Positions 23,496 to 34,624 of a DNA stretch of 64,000 nucleotides are shown piece by piece; the first letter of the stretch is position 1; every line of letters starts with the position of its first letter. Location: NCBI GenBank assembly GCA_027494055.1, contig JAOSJO010000012.1, positions 372,001-436,000 on the forward strand, read 5' to 3'. Below the pieces are notes generated by a model. That model saw nothing but the letters and a program-made list of their open reading frames with translations. It made no database searches and was not told the DNA's origin. The stretch is from Anaerolineae bacterium (GTDB lineage Bacteria; Chloroflexota; Anaerolineae; Aggregatilineales; JAFGMM01). Made by a program: the position numbers and the translations under genes.

Positions 23496-26400
23496 TTACG
23501 ATTCCTGCGCCTCGTGCGCGCGCACCGGCACGCCCGCGACCAGCGGAAACCACACGTGGAACGCCGCCCCTTCGCCCAGGGCGCTCTCCAGGTCGATGCG
23601 CCCATCGTGCAGCGCGACAATCTCCTGCACGATGGCGAGGCCCAACCCCGAACCGGGCACGCCCGACTCCGTGCCCACCTGGCCGCGAAAGTAGGGCGTG
23701 AAGATCTGCTTCTGGTCTTCCGGGGCGATGCCGGGGCCGTTGTCGCGCACCGTGAGCACCACCCACCGCCCGCCGCCCGCGTCCCGGACCTCCACGCTCA
23801 GCGACACTTTGCCGCCGCTGGGCGTGTAGGTGAGGGCGTTACCCAGCAGGTTCACGAACACGCGCATGATCTGGTCCGGTTCGGCGCGGATCGGCGCCTC
23901 GTCGTCTGGCGGATTGAACGAGAGCGCGATCTGCCGGCCGTCGGCGAGCGCGGTAAAGCGCGTAACCGCGTCGCGCGCCGTCTCGCCCAGGTCGATGACT
24001 TCCCAGTTCGGCGCGTGGCGGCCCAGGCTGGCAAGCGCAAGCGTGTCCTCGACGAGCACGGAGAGCCGGTTGATCTCGCGGTCGAGTGTGTCGAGATAGA
24101 AGTCGCGTTTCTCAGGGTGGCCTTTGTGCAGCAGCCGCAGGTAGAGCTTGAGATTTGAAAGCGGCGTGCGCAACTCGTGGTTGACGTTAGTCACAAAGTC
24201 GGTCTTCGTCCGGTCCGCTTCCTGGGCGCGGATAAGCGCCTGGCGAAGCTCGGCGGTGCGCTCCTCGACGCGCTGCTCCAGCTCTTCGGCGTACTGCTGG
24301 ATCTCGGTGTGCAGCCGCGCGTTCTCGATGGCGACCGCCACCTGGTGCGCCACGCCGGTCAGCAGGCTCAGGTGATCGTCCGTGTAGGCGTTGACCGTGT
24401 AGCTCTGCACCGATAGCGCCCCGATCACGCGCGCGCCGCTCCGCAACGGTGCGAACATGAGCGACGCCGAAGACCGGGTTGGGTCGCCCACGGGGCGCCG
24501 GTTCAATGGCTTCTCAAGCTCTTCGGGTGTGCGGTTGAGCAACTGCGGCGCACCGAACTCGATCGTCTGGCCCAGGAAAGTCTGCCTGTCCAACGGGCTG
24601 TCGGGCTGTTCGTAGCGAACCCCCGCATCATACAGGAGCGGGAAGGCAATCAAGTCGGTTTCGGCGTCGTAGAAGCACACGAAGAACGAATCCAGCGGCA
24701 GAGAACGCTGCATCTGCTGGTACGTGATCTCCAACACGCTGTCGAGGTCCAGGCGTGAGGACACCGCCCGCCCGATTTCGTTCAGGGTAGAAAGCTCGGC
24801 GGCGCGCTGCTGGACCTGCGCGTAGAGCCGCGCATTCTCAACCGCAATAACGACCTGGTTCGCCGCGCCCATGAGCAGGTTGAGGTGGTCGGCGCCGTAG
24901 GCATTCAGGGAATAGCTCTGCACGGAGACCACCCCAACAACCCGCTCGCCCACTTTCAGCGGAGCGTACATCAGCGACGCCGACGTTTTGGTCACATCAC
25001 CCAAGGGCAGAACGGGTCTGGTGATCTCAATCTCGTCCGCTGACCGGTTCAACAGCATTGGCTCGCCCGTCTCGACCACCTCGGTAGCGAACAGACCCTT
25101 GCGCGCCGACGTGGCCGGCTCGTGGTAACGCACGCCGCTGTCGTAGACCCAGTGGTCGGTGAACATGTTGGTCTCAGCATCGTAGAGGCAGGCAAAGAAC
25201 ACATCCATGGGCAGCACGGCCCGAAGCTCGCGCTCAGTCACCTCCAGCACGCTCGGCAGGTCGAGGCGCGAGGACACCACGCGCCCAATCTCATTCAGGG
25301 GTGGAGAGTTCAGCCGCGCGCTGCCGCGCCTCCTCGTAAAGCCGCGCGTTCTCAATCGCGATGCCGGCCTGGGTCGCCACATCGCTCAACAGGCGCAGGT
25401 GGTTTTCGGTGTACGCATCAAAAGCATAGCTCTGCGTAGAAATCACGCCGATCACGCGCGCGCCGATCTTCAGGGGCGCGCACATCAGCGAGGCCGACGG
25501 CTTCGAGGTATCGCCGACCCGATATTCAGGCTGAAGTCTTGCGAAATCGGCGCGCGTTCGGTTCAACATCTGCGGCGTCCCGCTCTCAACCGCTCTGCCA
25601 ACCAGGGTATGCGGTTCGACGGGCATGGGCGTCTGGTCATAGCGCGCGCCGCTGTCATACAGCAGCGGAAAACTCATCTGGTCCGTCTCAGGATCGTAGA
25701 GACCGATGAAGAAAGCATCGAGCGGCAGGATGCGCTGCACCTGCTGGTAGATGACCTCCAGCACGCCCTCGATATCGAGCAGCGACGAGATGGCCCGCCC
25801 AATCTCGTTCGACGTGGAAAGCTGCGCCGCGTGCTGCCGCGTTTCTTCGAACAGGCGCGCGTTCTCGATGGCGATGGCGGCCTGGTGCGCCACCCCGTTG
25901 AGCAACGTCAACTGATCGTTGTTGTAAGCGTTCGGCGCGTAACTGTGCACCGAAATCGCCCCGATGACGCGGTCGCCAAGCTGAAGCGGCGCGACCATGA
26001 ACGAGGCGCTGCTCCTGTCGGGGTTGCCAAGCGGGTGCGCCGGCTTGACTGCCAGGTACTCCTCAGGCTTGCGGTGAACGATCTGTGGCGCGGACTCGCT
26101 GATCGCCCGCGCCGTATGGGGGTCCTGCGCCAGGGGCCGGGGCGGTTCGTCATAGCGCTGGCCCGCTTCATAGACCAGCGGGTAAGTGAGCCGGTCGCGC
26201 TCCGCATCGTACAGGACAATCGCAAAGGCGTCCAGCGGCAAGCTGCGCTGAAGCTGCCTGTAGATCACCTCGAAGATGGTTCCGCGGTCGAGTTGCGACG
26301 ACACCGCGCGGCCAATCTCGTTCATCGTGGCGAGCTGCGCCGCGCGCTGCTGGGTCTGCTCGTAGAGGCCCGCGTTCTCGACAGCAATCGCGACGTGCTG

Positions 26401-28983
26401 CGCCAGGCCCGCAAGCAGGTGCATATCATCCTGCGTGAAAGGCGGCTTGCGCAGCCGGTTGATGAGCACCGCGCCCGTCATTCGACCGCGGAAGCTGAGC
26501 GGCACGACAAGGAGGTGCTCCTGCTCCTGTTCTGGCGTGCCGCTCACCTGCGCGGCGCGCGGGTCGTTCTGCGCGTTGTTGGCGATCACAGGCTCGTTGT
26601 GCGCGACGCTGTAGCCGGTGATCCCCTGGCCGACCTGAAGGACGTGCGCCATCATCTCGTTCGCATACTCGCCAACCGCGAGGACGGGCCGAAGCTCTTG
26701 CCCGCCCTCCTGAAGGCGGAAAAGCGTGAACTCATCCGCGTCGAGCAGCGCGATCACCCGCTGGGCGATGAGGCGCAACAGCTCGTCCAGGTCCAGCAGG
26801 CCCGCAATGTCGCGGCTGGTTTCGAGCAGGGTCTCCAGCGCGCGCTGGCGCTGCCAGAGCGCCTCCTCGGCGCGCTGACGCTCGGCGATCTCGGCCTGAA
26901 GCTGCTCGTTGACCCGCATCAGGTCGGCGGTGCGCGCCTCCACGCGCAGTTCCAGCTCATCGTGCGCGCGCCGGAGCGCTTCGTCGGCCCGCTTGCGTTC
27001 CGTGATGTCGCGCGCGATGCCCACCACGCCCATGATCTGGCCCTGCTGATCGCGCACGGGCACCGTCGTGACAGACACCCACATATCCTCGCCTGTCGCC
27101 GGATGCGCGACTTTACTTTCACGGTCAAGCAGCGGCTGCCCCGACTGCACTACCGCCTCGTCGTCGGCGGTGTAGCTCTCCGCCAGCGCGGCAGGAATGA
27201 CATCATGAACGGCCCTGCCGATGAATTCACTCTCGTCCCCGGCCCCGAAAGTCTGTAGCACCAGGTTGTTGACCAGCAGGAAGCGACCCTCCAGGTCCTT
27301 GACATAGACGTAATCGGGCAGGTTATCGATCAAGGCGCGCAAAAGGTTGCGTTCTTCCGCCAGCCTTTGCTCAGCAAACCTGTTCTCGGTGATGTCGCGC
27401 CCCACCCCGACAAGGCCAATGACCGTGCCATGCATGTCACGCAGCGGGAGCTTCGTCGTCAGCACCCAGCGTTCGTTGCCTTCGAAGTCGAGGCCCGGCT
27501 CTTCTTTATTGACAACCGGCACGCCGGTTTCGGAGAACCCGACGTTCGTCGGCGTAGAACTGCTCGGCGAGGCTGGCCGGGTAGAAATCGCGGTCTGTCT
27601 TGCCCAGAATATCGGCTTCCGCCCCCACGCCCAGGTGCCGGACATGCGCCTGATTGAGAAGGAGGAAGCGGCTGTCGAGGTCCTTCACGTACACTAAGTC
27701 CGGGATGTGGTCGATGAGGGTGCGCAGCAGGTTGCGCTCGCGCGCCAGCGCCGCCTCCGCGCGCTCGCGCTCGGCAATCTGCTGCCGGAGGGCGGCGTTC
27801 GCCTCGGAGAGTTCCGCCGTCCGCGCCTCAACGCGCCGTTCAAGCTCCTCGCGCGCCTGCCGCAGCGCCGCTTCGGCGCGTTTGCGCTCGGTGATGTCTT
27901 CGAAAACGGTCACGAACCTTCCGGGTCCGGGCGTAAACACCGAGACGCTAAAGCTGCGCTGCATCGGCTCGTAGTACGACTCGAGCTGCGCCGGCTCGCC
28001 CGTTTCGACCACGCGCGCATAGATATCCAGGTATGGCGGTACGCCGCTGCCATAGAGCACGGAGGCGCGCGCGCCGACCGCCGCCTCGCGGGGCAAGCCG
28101 GTATGGGTCGTATAGGCGGGGTTCACATCCTCGATGACGTAATCGACCGGCTCGCCATCGCTGCCATACACAAGCCTGTGGATGGCGACGCCCTCGGTCA
28201 TCGACGCGAACAGGTCGCGGAAGCGCTGCTCGCTGGCGCGCAGCGTCTCCTCCGTTTCCCTGCTGCGCGTCACATCCTGGTAGACCAGCCTGATGCTGGC
28301 GGTCTCGCCGTCCGGACCGGCAACCGGACTCGCCAGGATAGACACCCACCGCGTGCGCGCGTGCGCGCCGGTCACCGTGGGCACGCAATACTCAACCACC
28401 GGCAGCACGACGGCCTCGCCGTTGAGGGCGCGGCGCAGGTCTTCCGTCAGGCCCAGTGCGGCGAGTAGCGGGTCGTCCAGGGCGTGGAAGCCCTGCACGT
28501 CATCCCGTGTGACGCCCCACATGGCCTCAAACGCGGGGTTGACATGCACGAAAACCCCTACATCATCCAGCACCGCCGTCGGCTGCGCGGATTGATCGAT
28601 GATGCCTTCCAGGCCGAGGCTGGCAAAGCGATGCAGCGTCACATCCTTCATGATGACGGCGCGCAGGTCGCCCATGTCGTGCGTCGCACACTGGACCAGC
28701 CGCGCAGGGCCGTCGCGTTGCGGAATCTCATACAGCGGCGTCGCGGCATTCCACACCGCCTCGCCGAGCTTCTCCAGAAAGCGGACCCACAGGTCGCCGG
28801 CGCGCGGCATGGCCCAGGGGACGAGCAGGTCATCCAGGCGCGCCGCGTTGAGCGCGTCTTCGCTGAGGCCGGTAAGGCGGCGGGCCGCCGCGTTGCACGC
28901 AACGCACCGACCTTCCTGGTCGATGACGATGACGGCGTCGCTAACGTGATCCAGGAGTTGGGGGCAAGCTGAGACACGTCCAT
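23496..28983 (-). CDS. Giant cytoplasmic PAS/GAF sensor histidine kinase (three frameshifts)
   Basis: Reconstructed at about 1830 residues. Five PAS domains come first (HVSDAVIVIDQEGRC; VFVHVNPAFEAMWG; MTEGVAIHRLVYGSDG; HIPDLVYVKDLDSRFLLLN; NLPDYVYVKDLEGRFLLVN), then five GAF domains, four of them joined by near-identical NEIGRAVSSRLD linkers. The HisKA box is NVNHELRTPLSN and the ATPase has NLLGNALTYTPSGG, DNGPGIAPEDQ and GSGLGLAIV. There is no membrane helix. Frames change near 27535, 25300 and at the very N-terminus, where a run of five C near 28967 must be six to join the ATG at 28983 (AGAAGGA upstream) to LLDHVSDAV. No response regulator is nearby, so it is an orphan kinase. Ligands are unknown. 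Confidence 0.88.
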
Positions 28984-29160
28984 CGTTGCAAGTCCTTCTG
29001 TACCTGACCCGGCCTCTGCCGCGTCCGTTGTCTATGGGATCATGTACTCTGAAGCCTGGGTACCCCATATACGCGCGCCGGGACAGACAAAGGGTTCCAC
29101 ACGACTCATTCAATTCTACCTTACTTCAATCCCTTGTCTGCGCAAGTCGCGCGCTTCGCA

Positions 29161-31044
29161 TCAAAGCTCGGCCTTGATCTCGCGAGCAAGCGCCTCCGTG
29201 ATGCCAGGCACAGTGGCGAGCGCCTGCACGCTCGCCGCGCGGATAGCATCGAGCGAGCCGAAGGCCTGGAGCAAGGCCTTGCGCCGCGCCGGCCCGATGC
29301 CGGGGATTTCTTCGAGTTGAGAGATCATACTGGCGTGTGACCGCTGCTTGCGGTGGAGCGCAAGCGCGAAGCGGTGCGCCTCATCGCGGACGCGCTGGAC
29401 GAGGTAAAGCGCCGGCGAGCGCCTGGGCAGCGTGACCGGCTGCGCGCGGCCCGGCAGGTACAGCTCCTCGAACTGCTTCGCCAGCCCCGCAACCGGCACC
29501 CGGTCCAGGAGGTCAAAGGCTTTGAGCACCTCGACCGCGACGTTGAGCTGCCCCTTGCCGCCGTCAACGATCAGCAGGTCCGGCAGGATGCGCCAGGTGT
29601 CGTCCGGGTCTGGCTTGCCCGGCGCGACCGGCCTCCCGTCTTCGGGAGTCTCGACGTAGCGGCGGAAGCGCCGCGTGAGCGCCTCGCGCATCGAGGCGTA
29701 ATCGTCCGGGCCTTTGACGTTCCGGATGCTGAACCGCCGGTACTCGCGCTTGAGGGGCATCCCCTGCGCGAAGACGACCCGGCTGGCAGTGATGGCGGTG
29801 CCTTGCGTGTTGGAGATGTCAAAGCACTCGATGCGGTTGGGCGGGGCAGGGAGGCTGAGGGCCGCCTGCAACTGCGCGATGGCCTCCTCCTGCTTGAGCG
29901 GATCCGACTCCCACTGGGCGCGGAGCATCGCCAAGGTCTCGCCGGCGTTGTCGGCGGCCATATCGAGCAGGTAGCGCTTATTGCCCCGCTGCGGCACAGT
30001 GAGCGTCACCCTGCGCCCATCACGGCGCTCGCGCAGCCACGCCTCGATGGCGGGGGCTTCCTCTTCGTCGAGCGCGACGGGCAGGATCACTTCTTCTGGG
30101 ATAGAGGAAGCATCCCCGTAGAAGCGCTTGACGAACTCGGTGACGACCTCCGTCTCGGTTTCGTCCTCCGCGCCCTTGAGGACAAAATAGTCGCGCCCGA
30201 TCAGCTTGCCGCCCCGCACGAAGAAGACCTGCGCGACTGCGTTCTGCTCATCGCGCGCGATGGCGATGATATCCATCTCGGCGTCGGCGCGCGAGACCGC
30301 CTTGTGCCCCCGCGCGACGCGCTCAACCGCCTTGAGCTGGTCGCGCAGCGCGGCGGCGCGCTCGAAGTCCAGCGCTTCGGCGGCTTCCGTCATGCGCCCG
30401 CGCAGCTCCTCGATCACCTCCTCGCTGTACCCTTCGAGGAAGCGCATCAGGCGGGCGATGTCAGCGCGGTAGTCCTCGCGGCTGATGGCGCCGATGCACG
30501 GCGCGGTGCAGAGCGCGATGTCATAGTACAGGCAGGCGCGCTCGTCCCGCCCGGTGATCTCGCGGTCGCACGTCAGGTAAGGAAACGCCTTGCGCAGCAC
30601 GTCCAGCATCTGCCGCACCGCGCCCGCCGACGTGTACGGGCCGAAATAACGGTGGCCGTCGTCGCGGTCGATGTGACGCGTGAACTCCACTTTCGGGAAG
30701 TCGTCGCCCCAGAAGACTTTGATGTAGGGGTAGCGCTTGTCGTCCCTGAGGCTGATGTTGTAGCGGGGCTGGTGCTGCTTGATGAGGTCGTTTTCGAGCT
30801 TGAGCGCGGCGGCCTCGTTGGGCGTGATGATGTAATCGATGTCGGCGATCTTGCGCACCATCATCCGCGTCTTGACCGTGTGCCCACCCTGCGCGCCGAA
30901 GTACGACCGCACGCGGTTGCGCAGGCTCACCGACTTGCCCACGTAAATGACAGTGCCCCGGTCGTCTTTCATCAGGTAGACGCCGGACTGCGTGGGCAGG
31001 TTATCCAGGATCACTTTGACGTGGTGTGGCGGTTCGATAAACAT
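29161..31044 (-). CDS. uvrC: Excinuclease ABC subunit C
   Basis: A 627-residue nuclease that makes both incisions in UvrABC nucleotide excision repair. The N-terminal GIY-YIG domain is GVYLMKDDRG then VIYVGKSVSLRNRVRSYF. The UVR motif (ALDFERAAALRDQLKAVER) binds UvrB. The C-terminal RNase H-like nuclease has ECFDISNTQGT and DLLIVDGGKGQL, and the end has two helix-hairpin-helix motifs (EIPGIGPARRKALLQAFGS, TVPGITEALAREI). Length and order are normal and the frame is intact. Confidence 0.97.
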   Translation of the reverse strand: MFIEPPHHVKVILDNLPTQSGVYLMKDDRGTVIYVGKSVSLRNRVRSYFGAQGGHTVKTRMMVRKIADIDYIITPNEAAALKLENDLIKQHQPRYNISLRDDKRYPYIKVFWGDDFPKVEFTRHIDRDDGHRYFGPYTSAGAVRQMLDVLRKAFPYLTCDREITGRDERACLYYDIALCTAPCIGAISREDYRADIARLMRFLEGYSEEVIEELRGRMTEAAEALDFERAAALRDQLKAVERVARGHKAVSRADAEMDIIAIARDEQNAVAQVFFVRGGKLIGRDYFVLKGAEDETETEVVTEFVKRFYGDASSIPEEVILPVALDEEEAPAIEAWLRERRDGRRVTLTVPQRGNKRYLLDMAADNAGETLAMLRAQWESDPLKQEEAIAQLQAALSLPAPPNRIECFDISNTQGTAITASRVVFAQGMPLKREYRRFSIRNVKGPDDYASMREALTRRFRRYVETPEDGRPVAPGKPDPDDTWRILPDLLIVDGGKGQLNVAVEVLKAFDLLDRVPVAGLAKQFEELYLPGRAQPVTLPRRSPALYLVQRVRDEAHRFALALHRKQRSHASMISQLEEIPGIGPARRKALLQAFGSLDAIRAASVQALATVPGITEALAREIKAEL

Positions 31045-31170
31045 GGCCTGATTCTAGCGGGGCTGTGAACAAGGTCAAATACGATTGGCGCGCCTGGCAC
31101 GAGTGCGGGCACGCTGTGAAGAACCAGGGGACCAAGCACAGGCACTACCGGCAGCCAGGCAGCCCGCGCA

Positions 31171-31836
31171 TCACTCCAGCGGCTCGACCCTGAAGTTGTC
31201 GAACGCGACCACGACGCCGCCCTGCTCGTAGGTCTCCAGGATGAGGCCGACATCGCCCTCGGCGAACTTCACGTCGGTGGCCTGCCACACTGCCGTGTCG
31301 TTGATGAAGAAGGTGTTGTCCGGGCCTTCGGCGCGCACCGCGATGGTGTTGGTCTGACCCAGGCCGGTGCGGATCACGTCGGTCGGAAGCCAGCCCTGCG
31401 TCATGTTGCGCTCCTCGCCCAGGCACGCATTGACGCAGTAGCCGGCGGAGTAGATGCCGTCGCTGCTGATGACGAAGTAGTAGAAGCGCTCGCGGTGCTC
31501 ATCGACGCGCCAGATCAGGCCGTGCCCGTTGCGCAGCGGCCCCTCGCGCTGTGTCACCTCGACCGAGTAAAGCGCGTCGCCGTACCACTGTTTGGTCGCG
31601 GCCCAGGCGCGCTGCCGTGGCAGGGGCACCTGCATGAGGTAGACGCCCTCGTCCACCGCGCCGGAGCCTTCCGGGCTGTAGCTGCCATACAGCCCCCAGC
31701 TCCCCTGTGCGTCGAACGTCTCGTGGTAGGGGCCGGGCTGCCGGCCGGCCACGGCCAGCCCCACCACCACGAGGGCAACCACAAGCCCGACGATCAGGAT
31801 CACACGGACGCGCACGTCTGCCAGGAGGCGCTTCAT
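31171..31836 (-). CDS. Membrane-anchored LamG/DUF1080-like protein
   Basis: A 221-residue protein with one N-terminal membrane helix (VILIVGLVVALVVVGLAVAG) and an outer beta-sandwich domain. The pattern YHETFDAQGSWGLY at the start and VVVAFDNFRVEPLE at the end is the same frame as in the outer modules of the kinase at 12058. Related domains bind or cleave sugars, but no catalytic residues can be assigned. An isolated gene of unknown role. Confidence 0.65.
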   Translation of the reverse strand: MKRLLADVRVRVILIVGLVVALVVVGLAVAGRQPGPYHETFDAQGSWGLYGSYSPEGSGAVDEGVYLMQVPLPRQRAWAATKQWYGDALYSVEVTQREGPLRNGHGLIWRVDEHRERFYYFVISSDGIYSAGYCVNACLGEERNMTQGWLPTDVIRTGLGQTNTIAVRAEGPDNTFFINDTAVWQATDVKFAEGDVGLILETYEQGGVVVAFDNFRVEPLE

Positions 31837-31912
31837 TTGCTACCCTTCGCCTTCGCGAGCATCGACCCTGAGGCGGAGTCTAGCACGGTCGGCGAGCGCA
31901 GGGAAGCTCGGC

Positions 31913-33192
31913 CTAGTCGGCGGGGACCACTTTCTCCGGCGCCGCCGCCCCCTCCTTCTGGCCGATCTCGCCCGCGCGCGCGATCGCCAGCTTCACCAGG
32001 ACAGGCCCGACAAGCTGGACCACAAACGTCGTGGCCGTAATCACGGTAAGCACCTTCGCGCCCAGCGCCGCCGCCGCCCCACCGTAGGCGCTGAAGCGCT
32101 GGTTGATGCTCAGCGCCAGGCCCACAGCGACCCCCGCCTGCGAGAGCAACGCCATGCCGATGTTGTCGCGCACCGTGCGTTCCGCGCCAGAGATGAGCGC
32201 GCCGAGCCACGCGCCGCCATACTTGCCCACCGCGCGCAGCACGATCTGCACCGCGCCCAACACCAACAGCAACCCGTCTACGAACGTCTCCTGTACCCTG
32301 AAGCGCGCGCCGACAAGGGCGAAGAACAGCATGTACAGCACCGGGCTGGCCTGTTCGATAGTATCACGGACGCAGGCCGTGCCGTGAGAGGCAAGGTTGA
32401 CGACCACCGTGCCCAGCGTCATCGTGGTGAGGATAAGCGAGAGCGACAGCGACCGCGACAGCCCGGTAGAGAGAAAGACCACCCCCACGATCACCGCAAT
32501 CTGTGCCGCGCTGTCGTCGCAGTACCGGTCAACATAATAGCTCAGCGGCAACCCCAGCAGGATGCCCACCAGGATCGAGCCACCGATTTCAATGAATGGC
32601 AATTCCAGCAACGTGAGCAGCGACGGGGCGGCCACCTGCCCGAACGTGCTCTCCACGAGGGGGACGACGATGCTGTAGAGGAGCAGCGCCAGCGCGTCGT
32701 CGATGCCCACGACCGCCACGATGGACGTGGTCAGCGGGCCGTCGGCCTTGTACTCCTCAAGCACGTCAACGGTTGCGGCGGGCGCGGTCGCCGTCGCCAG
32801 CACGCCGAGGAGCACCGCAAGCAAGAAGTCGCCCGTCAGCAGCGTCACCCCGACCGTGACCAGCAGGAACGGCCCTAGCGCCTGGAGCAGAACAATCGCA
32901 ATGATGCTCGCCCCAGGCGGCGGAGCACGTTGAGCCGCAGGTGCAGCCCCATCTCGAAGCCGATCAGGCCGAGCGCCAGTTCGCTCACGAAGTCGAGATT
33001 CTCGACCAGACTCATGGGAATGACGTGCAGGAAAGACGAGCCGAGGATCACCCCGGCGACGATATAACCCACAACCTGGGGAATGCCAGTGCGGTGCGCC
33101 AGACGGCCCACGGCAAACGCGACGAGCAGCGTCACCCCAATGATGGCGAGGATATCTATCGAAAGACCGTCAAGCGCAGCGCCGTGGTCCAC
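31913..33192 (-). CDS. CPA2-type cation/proton antiporter (one frameshift)
   Basis: About 426 residues with some 12 hydrophobic segments. The start is the GTG at 33192, where GGAGG lies 5 nt upstream. The first half has RTGIPQVVGYIVAGVILG and ELALGLIGFEMGLHL, typical of KefB/NapA-like antiporters; the ion-binding aspartates are in VVGIDDALALLLYS. The frame changes near 32908: a GGGG run should be GGGGG to join NVLRRLG to ASIIAIVLLQ. There is no TrkA-N domain. It probably exchanges Na+ or K+ for H+. Confidence 0.85.
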
Positions 33193-33432
33193 GTAAGCCT
33201 CCAGGAACAGACACCGGTTGCCGAAAGAAAAATCCGGCCTATGGCAGATTAACCAGGTCGGTATGTCCCATTGTAACGGAGCTTGACCGGGGGCGCGAAC
33301 CGCGTCATGATAAACAACCGCCACGGGCATGACAAAGTGCTGTGTCTGCGGCAAACCTTAGCGGGTAAAATAATATGTTGCGATACAATAGGCGCGACAC
33401 GTGTTCAGCGTTTAGTATGAGGAGAGGCTCAC

Positions 33433-34464
33433 ATGGCGATCAGCTACAAGGAACTGGGCCTGGTTAACACCAAGATCATGTTCCAAAAAGCAATGGAAGG
33501 CGGTTTCGCCGTCCCGGCGTACAACATCAACAACATGGAGCAGGTGCAGGCCATCATCCACGCCTGCGTCGAGACGGACTCGCCCGTCATCATGCAGGTT
33601 TCTAAAGGCGCGCGTCAATACGCCGACGCCACGATGCTGCGCTACATGGCGATGGGCGCGGTGCAGATGATGCGCGAGATGGGCGGCAACATCCCCATCG
33701 CGCTGCACCTGGATCACGGCGACTCGTTCGAACTCGCCCAGGACTGCATCGAGAACGGCTTCAGTTCGGTGATGATCGACGCCTCGCACCTGCCCTACGA
33801 GGAGAACATCGCGCTCTCCCGGAAGGTTGTGGAGTATGCGCACAGCCGGCCCGACTACGTGTCGGTCGAGGCGGAACTCGGCGTGCTCGCCGGCATCGAG
33901 GACGACGTGCAGGCGGAACGCAGCACCTATACCCACCCCGAACAGGTGGAGGACTTCACCAAGCGCACCGGCGTCGACTCGCTGGCAATCTCTATCGGCA
34001 CCAGCCACGGCGCGTACAAGTTCAAGGTGAAGCTGGGCGAAGAGCCGCCGCCGCTGCGCTTCGACATCCTTGAGGAATGCCAGCGCCGGCTGCCGGGCTT
34101 CCCGATTGTGCTGCACGGAGCCAGCTCTGTCCTGCAGGATTATGTTGACATGATCAACAAGTACGGCGGCCACATGGAAGGCGCGGTGGGCGTCTCTGAG
34201 GACCAGCTCCGGCGCGCTGCGGGCAGCGCCGTCTGCAAGATCAACATCGACTCGGATGGGCGTCTCGCGATGACCGCCGCCATCCGCAAGGTCCTGGCCG
34301 AGAAGCCCGGCGAGTTCGACCCGCGCAAGTACCTTGGCCCGGCGCGCGATGCGCTCACCGAACTCATGAAGCACAAGAACGAGAAGGTGGTCGGCTCCGC
34401 AGGCCACGGCGCGGAGATCATGGCCGCCATCGAGGCCGCCGAAGGCGCCGCCGTCGCGCGCTAG
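33433..34464 (+). CDS. fba: Class II fructose-bisphosphate aldolase
   Basis: A 343-residue zinc aldolase that splits fructose-1,6-bisphosphate in glycolysis. Zinc and substrate residues lie in ALHLDHGDSFE, SVEAELGVLAG, SIGTSHGAYKF and VLHGASSVL; NIDSDGRLAMT closes the site. GAGGAGAGG precedes the ATG. A TACAAT at 33384-33389 may be its -10. It is followed by a terminator, so it is probably transcribed alone. The frame is intact. Confidence 0.95.
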   Translation: MAISYKELGLVNTKIMFQKAMEGGFAVPAYNINNMEQVQAIIHACVETDSPVIMQVSKGARQYADATMLRYMAMGAVQMMREMGGNIPIALHLDHGDSFELAQDCIENGFSSVMIDASHLPYEENIALSRKVVEYAHSRPDYVSVEAELGVLAGIEDDVQAERSTYTHPEQVEDFTKRTGVDSLAISIGTSHGAYKFKVKLGEEPPPLRFDILEECQRRLPGFPIVLHGASSVLQDYVDMINKYGGHMEGAVGVSEDQLRRAAGSAVCKINIDSDGRLAMTAAIRKVLAEKPGEFDPRKYLGPARDALTELMKHKNEKVVGSAGHGAEIMAAIEAAEGAAVAR

Positions 34465-34519
34465 GCTTCGGCGCGCCGCAGGGCGACTCCAGCTTACAGA
34501 CCACCCCACAAGGCGAAAC

Positions 34520-34552
34520 ACCGGCAGCGGCGGAGTCCACTGCCGGTTTTTC
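34520..34552 (+). terminator. Terminator of fba
   Basis: ACCGGCAG (34520-34527) pairs with CTGCCGGT (34540-34547), followed by a run of five T. It lies about 55 nt after the stop. Confidence 0.9.
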
Positions 34553-34579
34553 GTTGCAACCTGCGGCGGGCGGCTTTGC

Positions 34580-34588
34580 TGCTATAAT
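34580..34588 (+). promoter_or_regulatory. Extended -10 promoter of deoC
   Basis: TGCTATAAT is a perfect -10 hexamer with the extended TGn element. The predicted start near 34595 gives a leader of about 30 nt with GAAAGG before the ATG at 34625. Confidence 0.65.
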
Positions 34589-34624
34589 AGAGTTACACGA
34601 GGTCACCTGTCGAAAGGTCGCGTC

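Noticed and set aside
25207..27258. 683-codon plus-strand frame opposite the histidine kinase
   Set aside because: Antisense shadow without recognisable domains; the repeated GAF units on the other strand explain its periodicity.
29353..31068. 571-codon plus-strand frame opposite uvrC
   Set aside because: UvrC on the minus strand is complete with all domains; this is its shadow.
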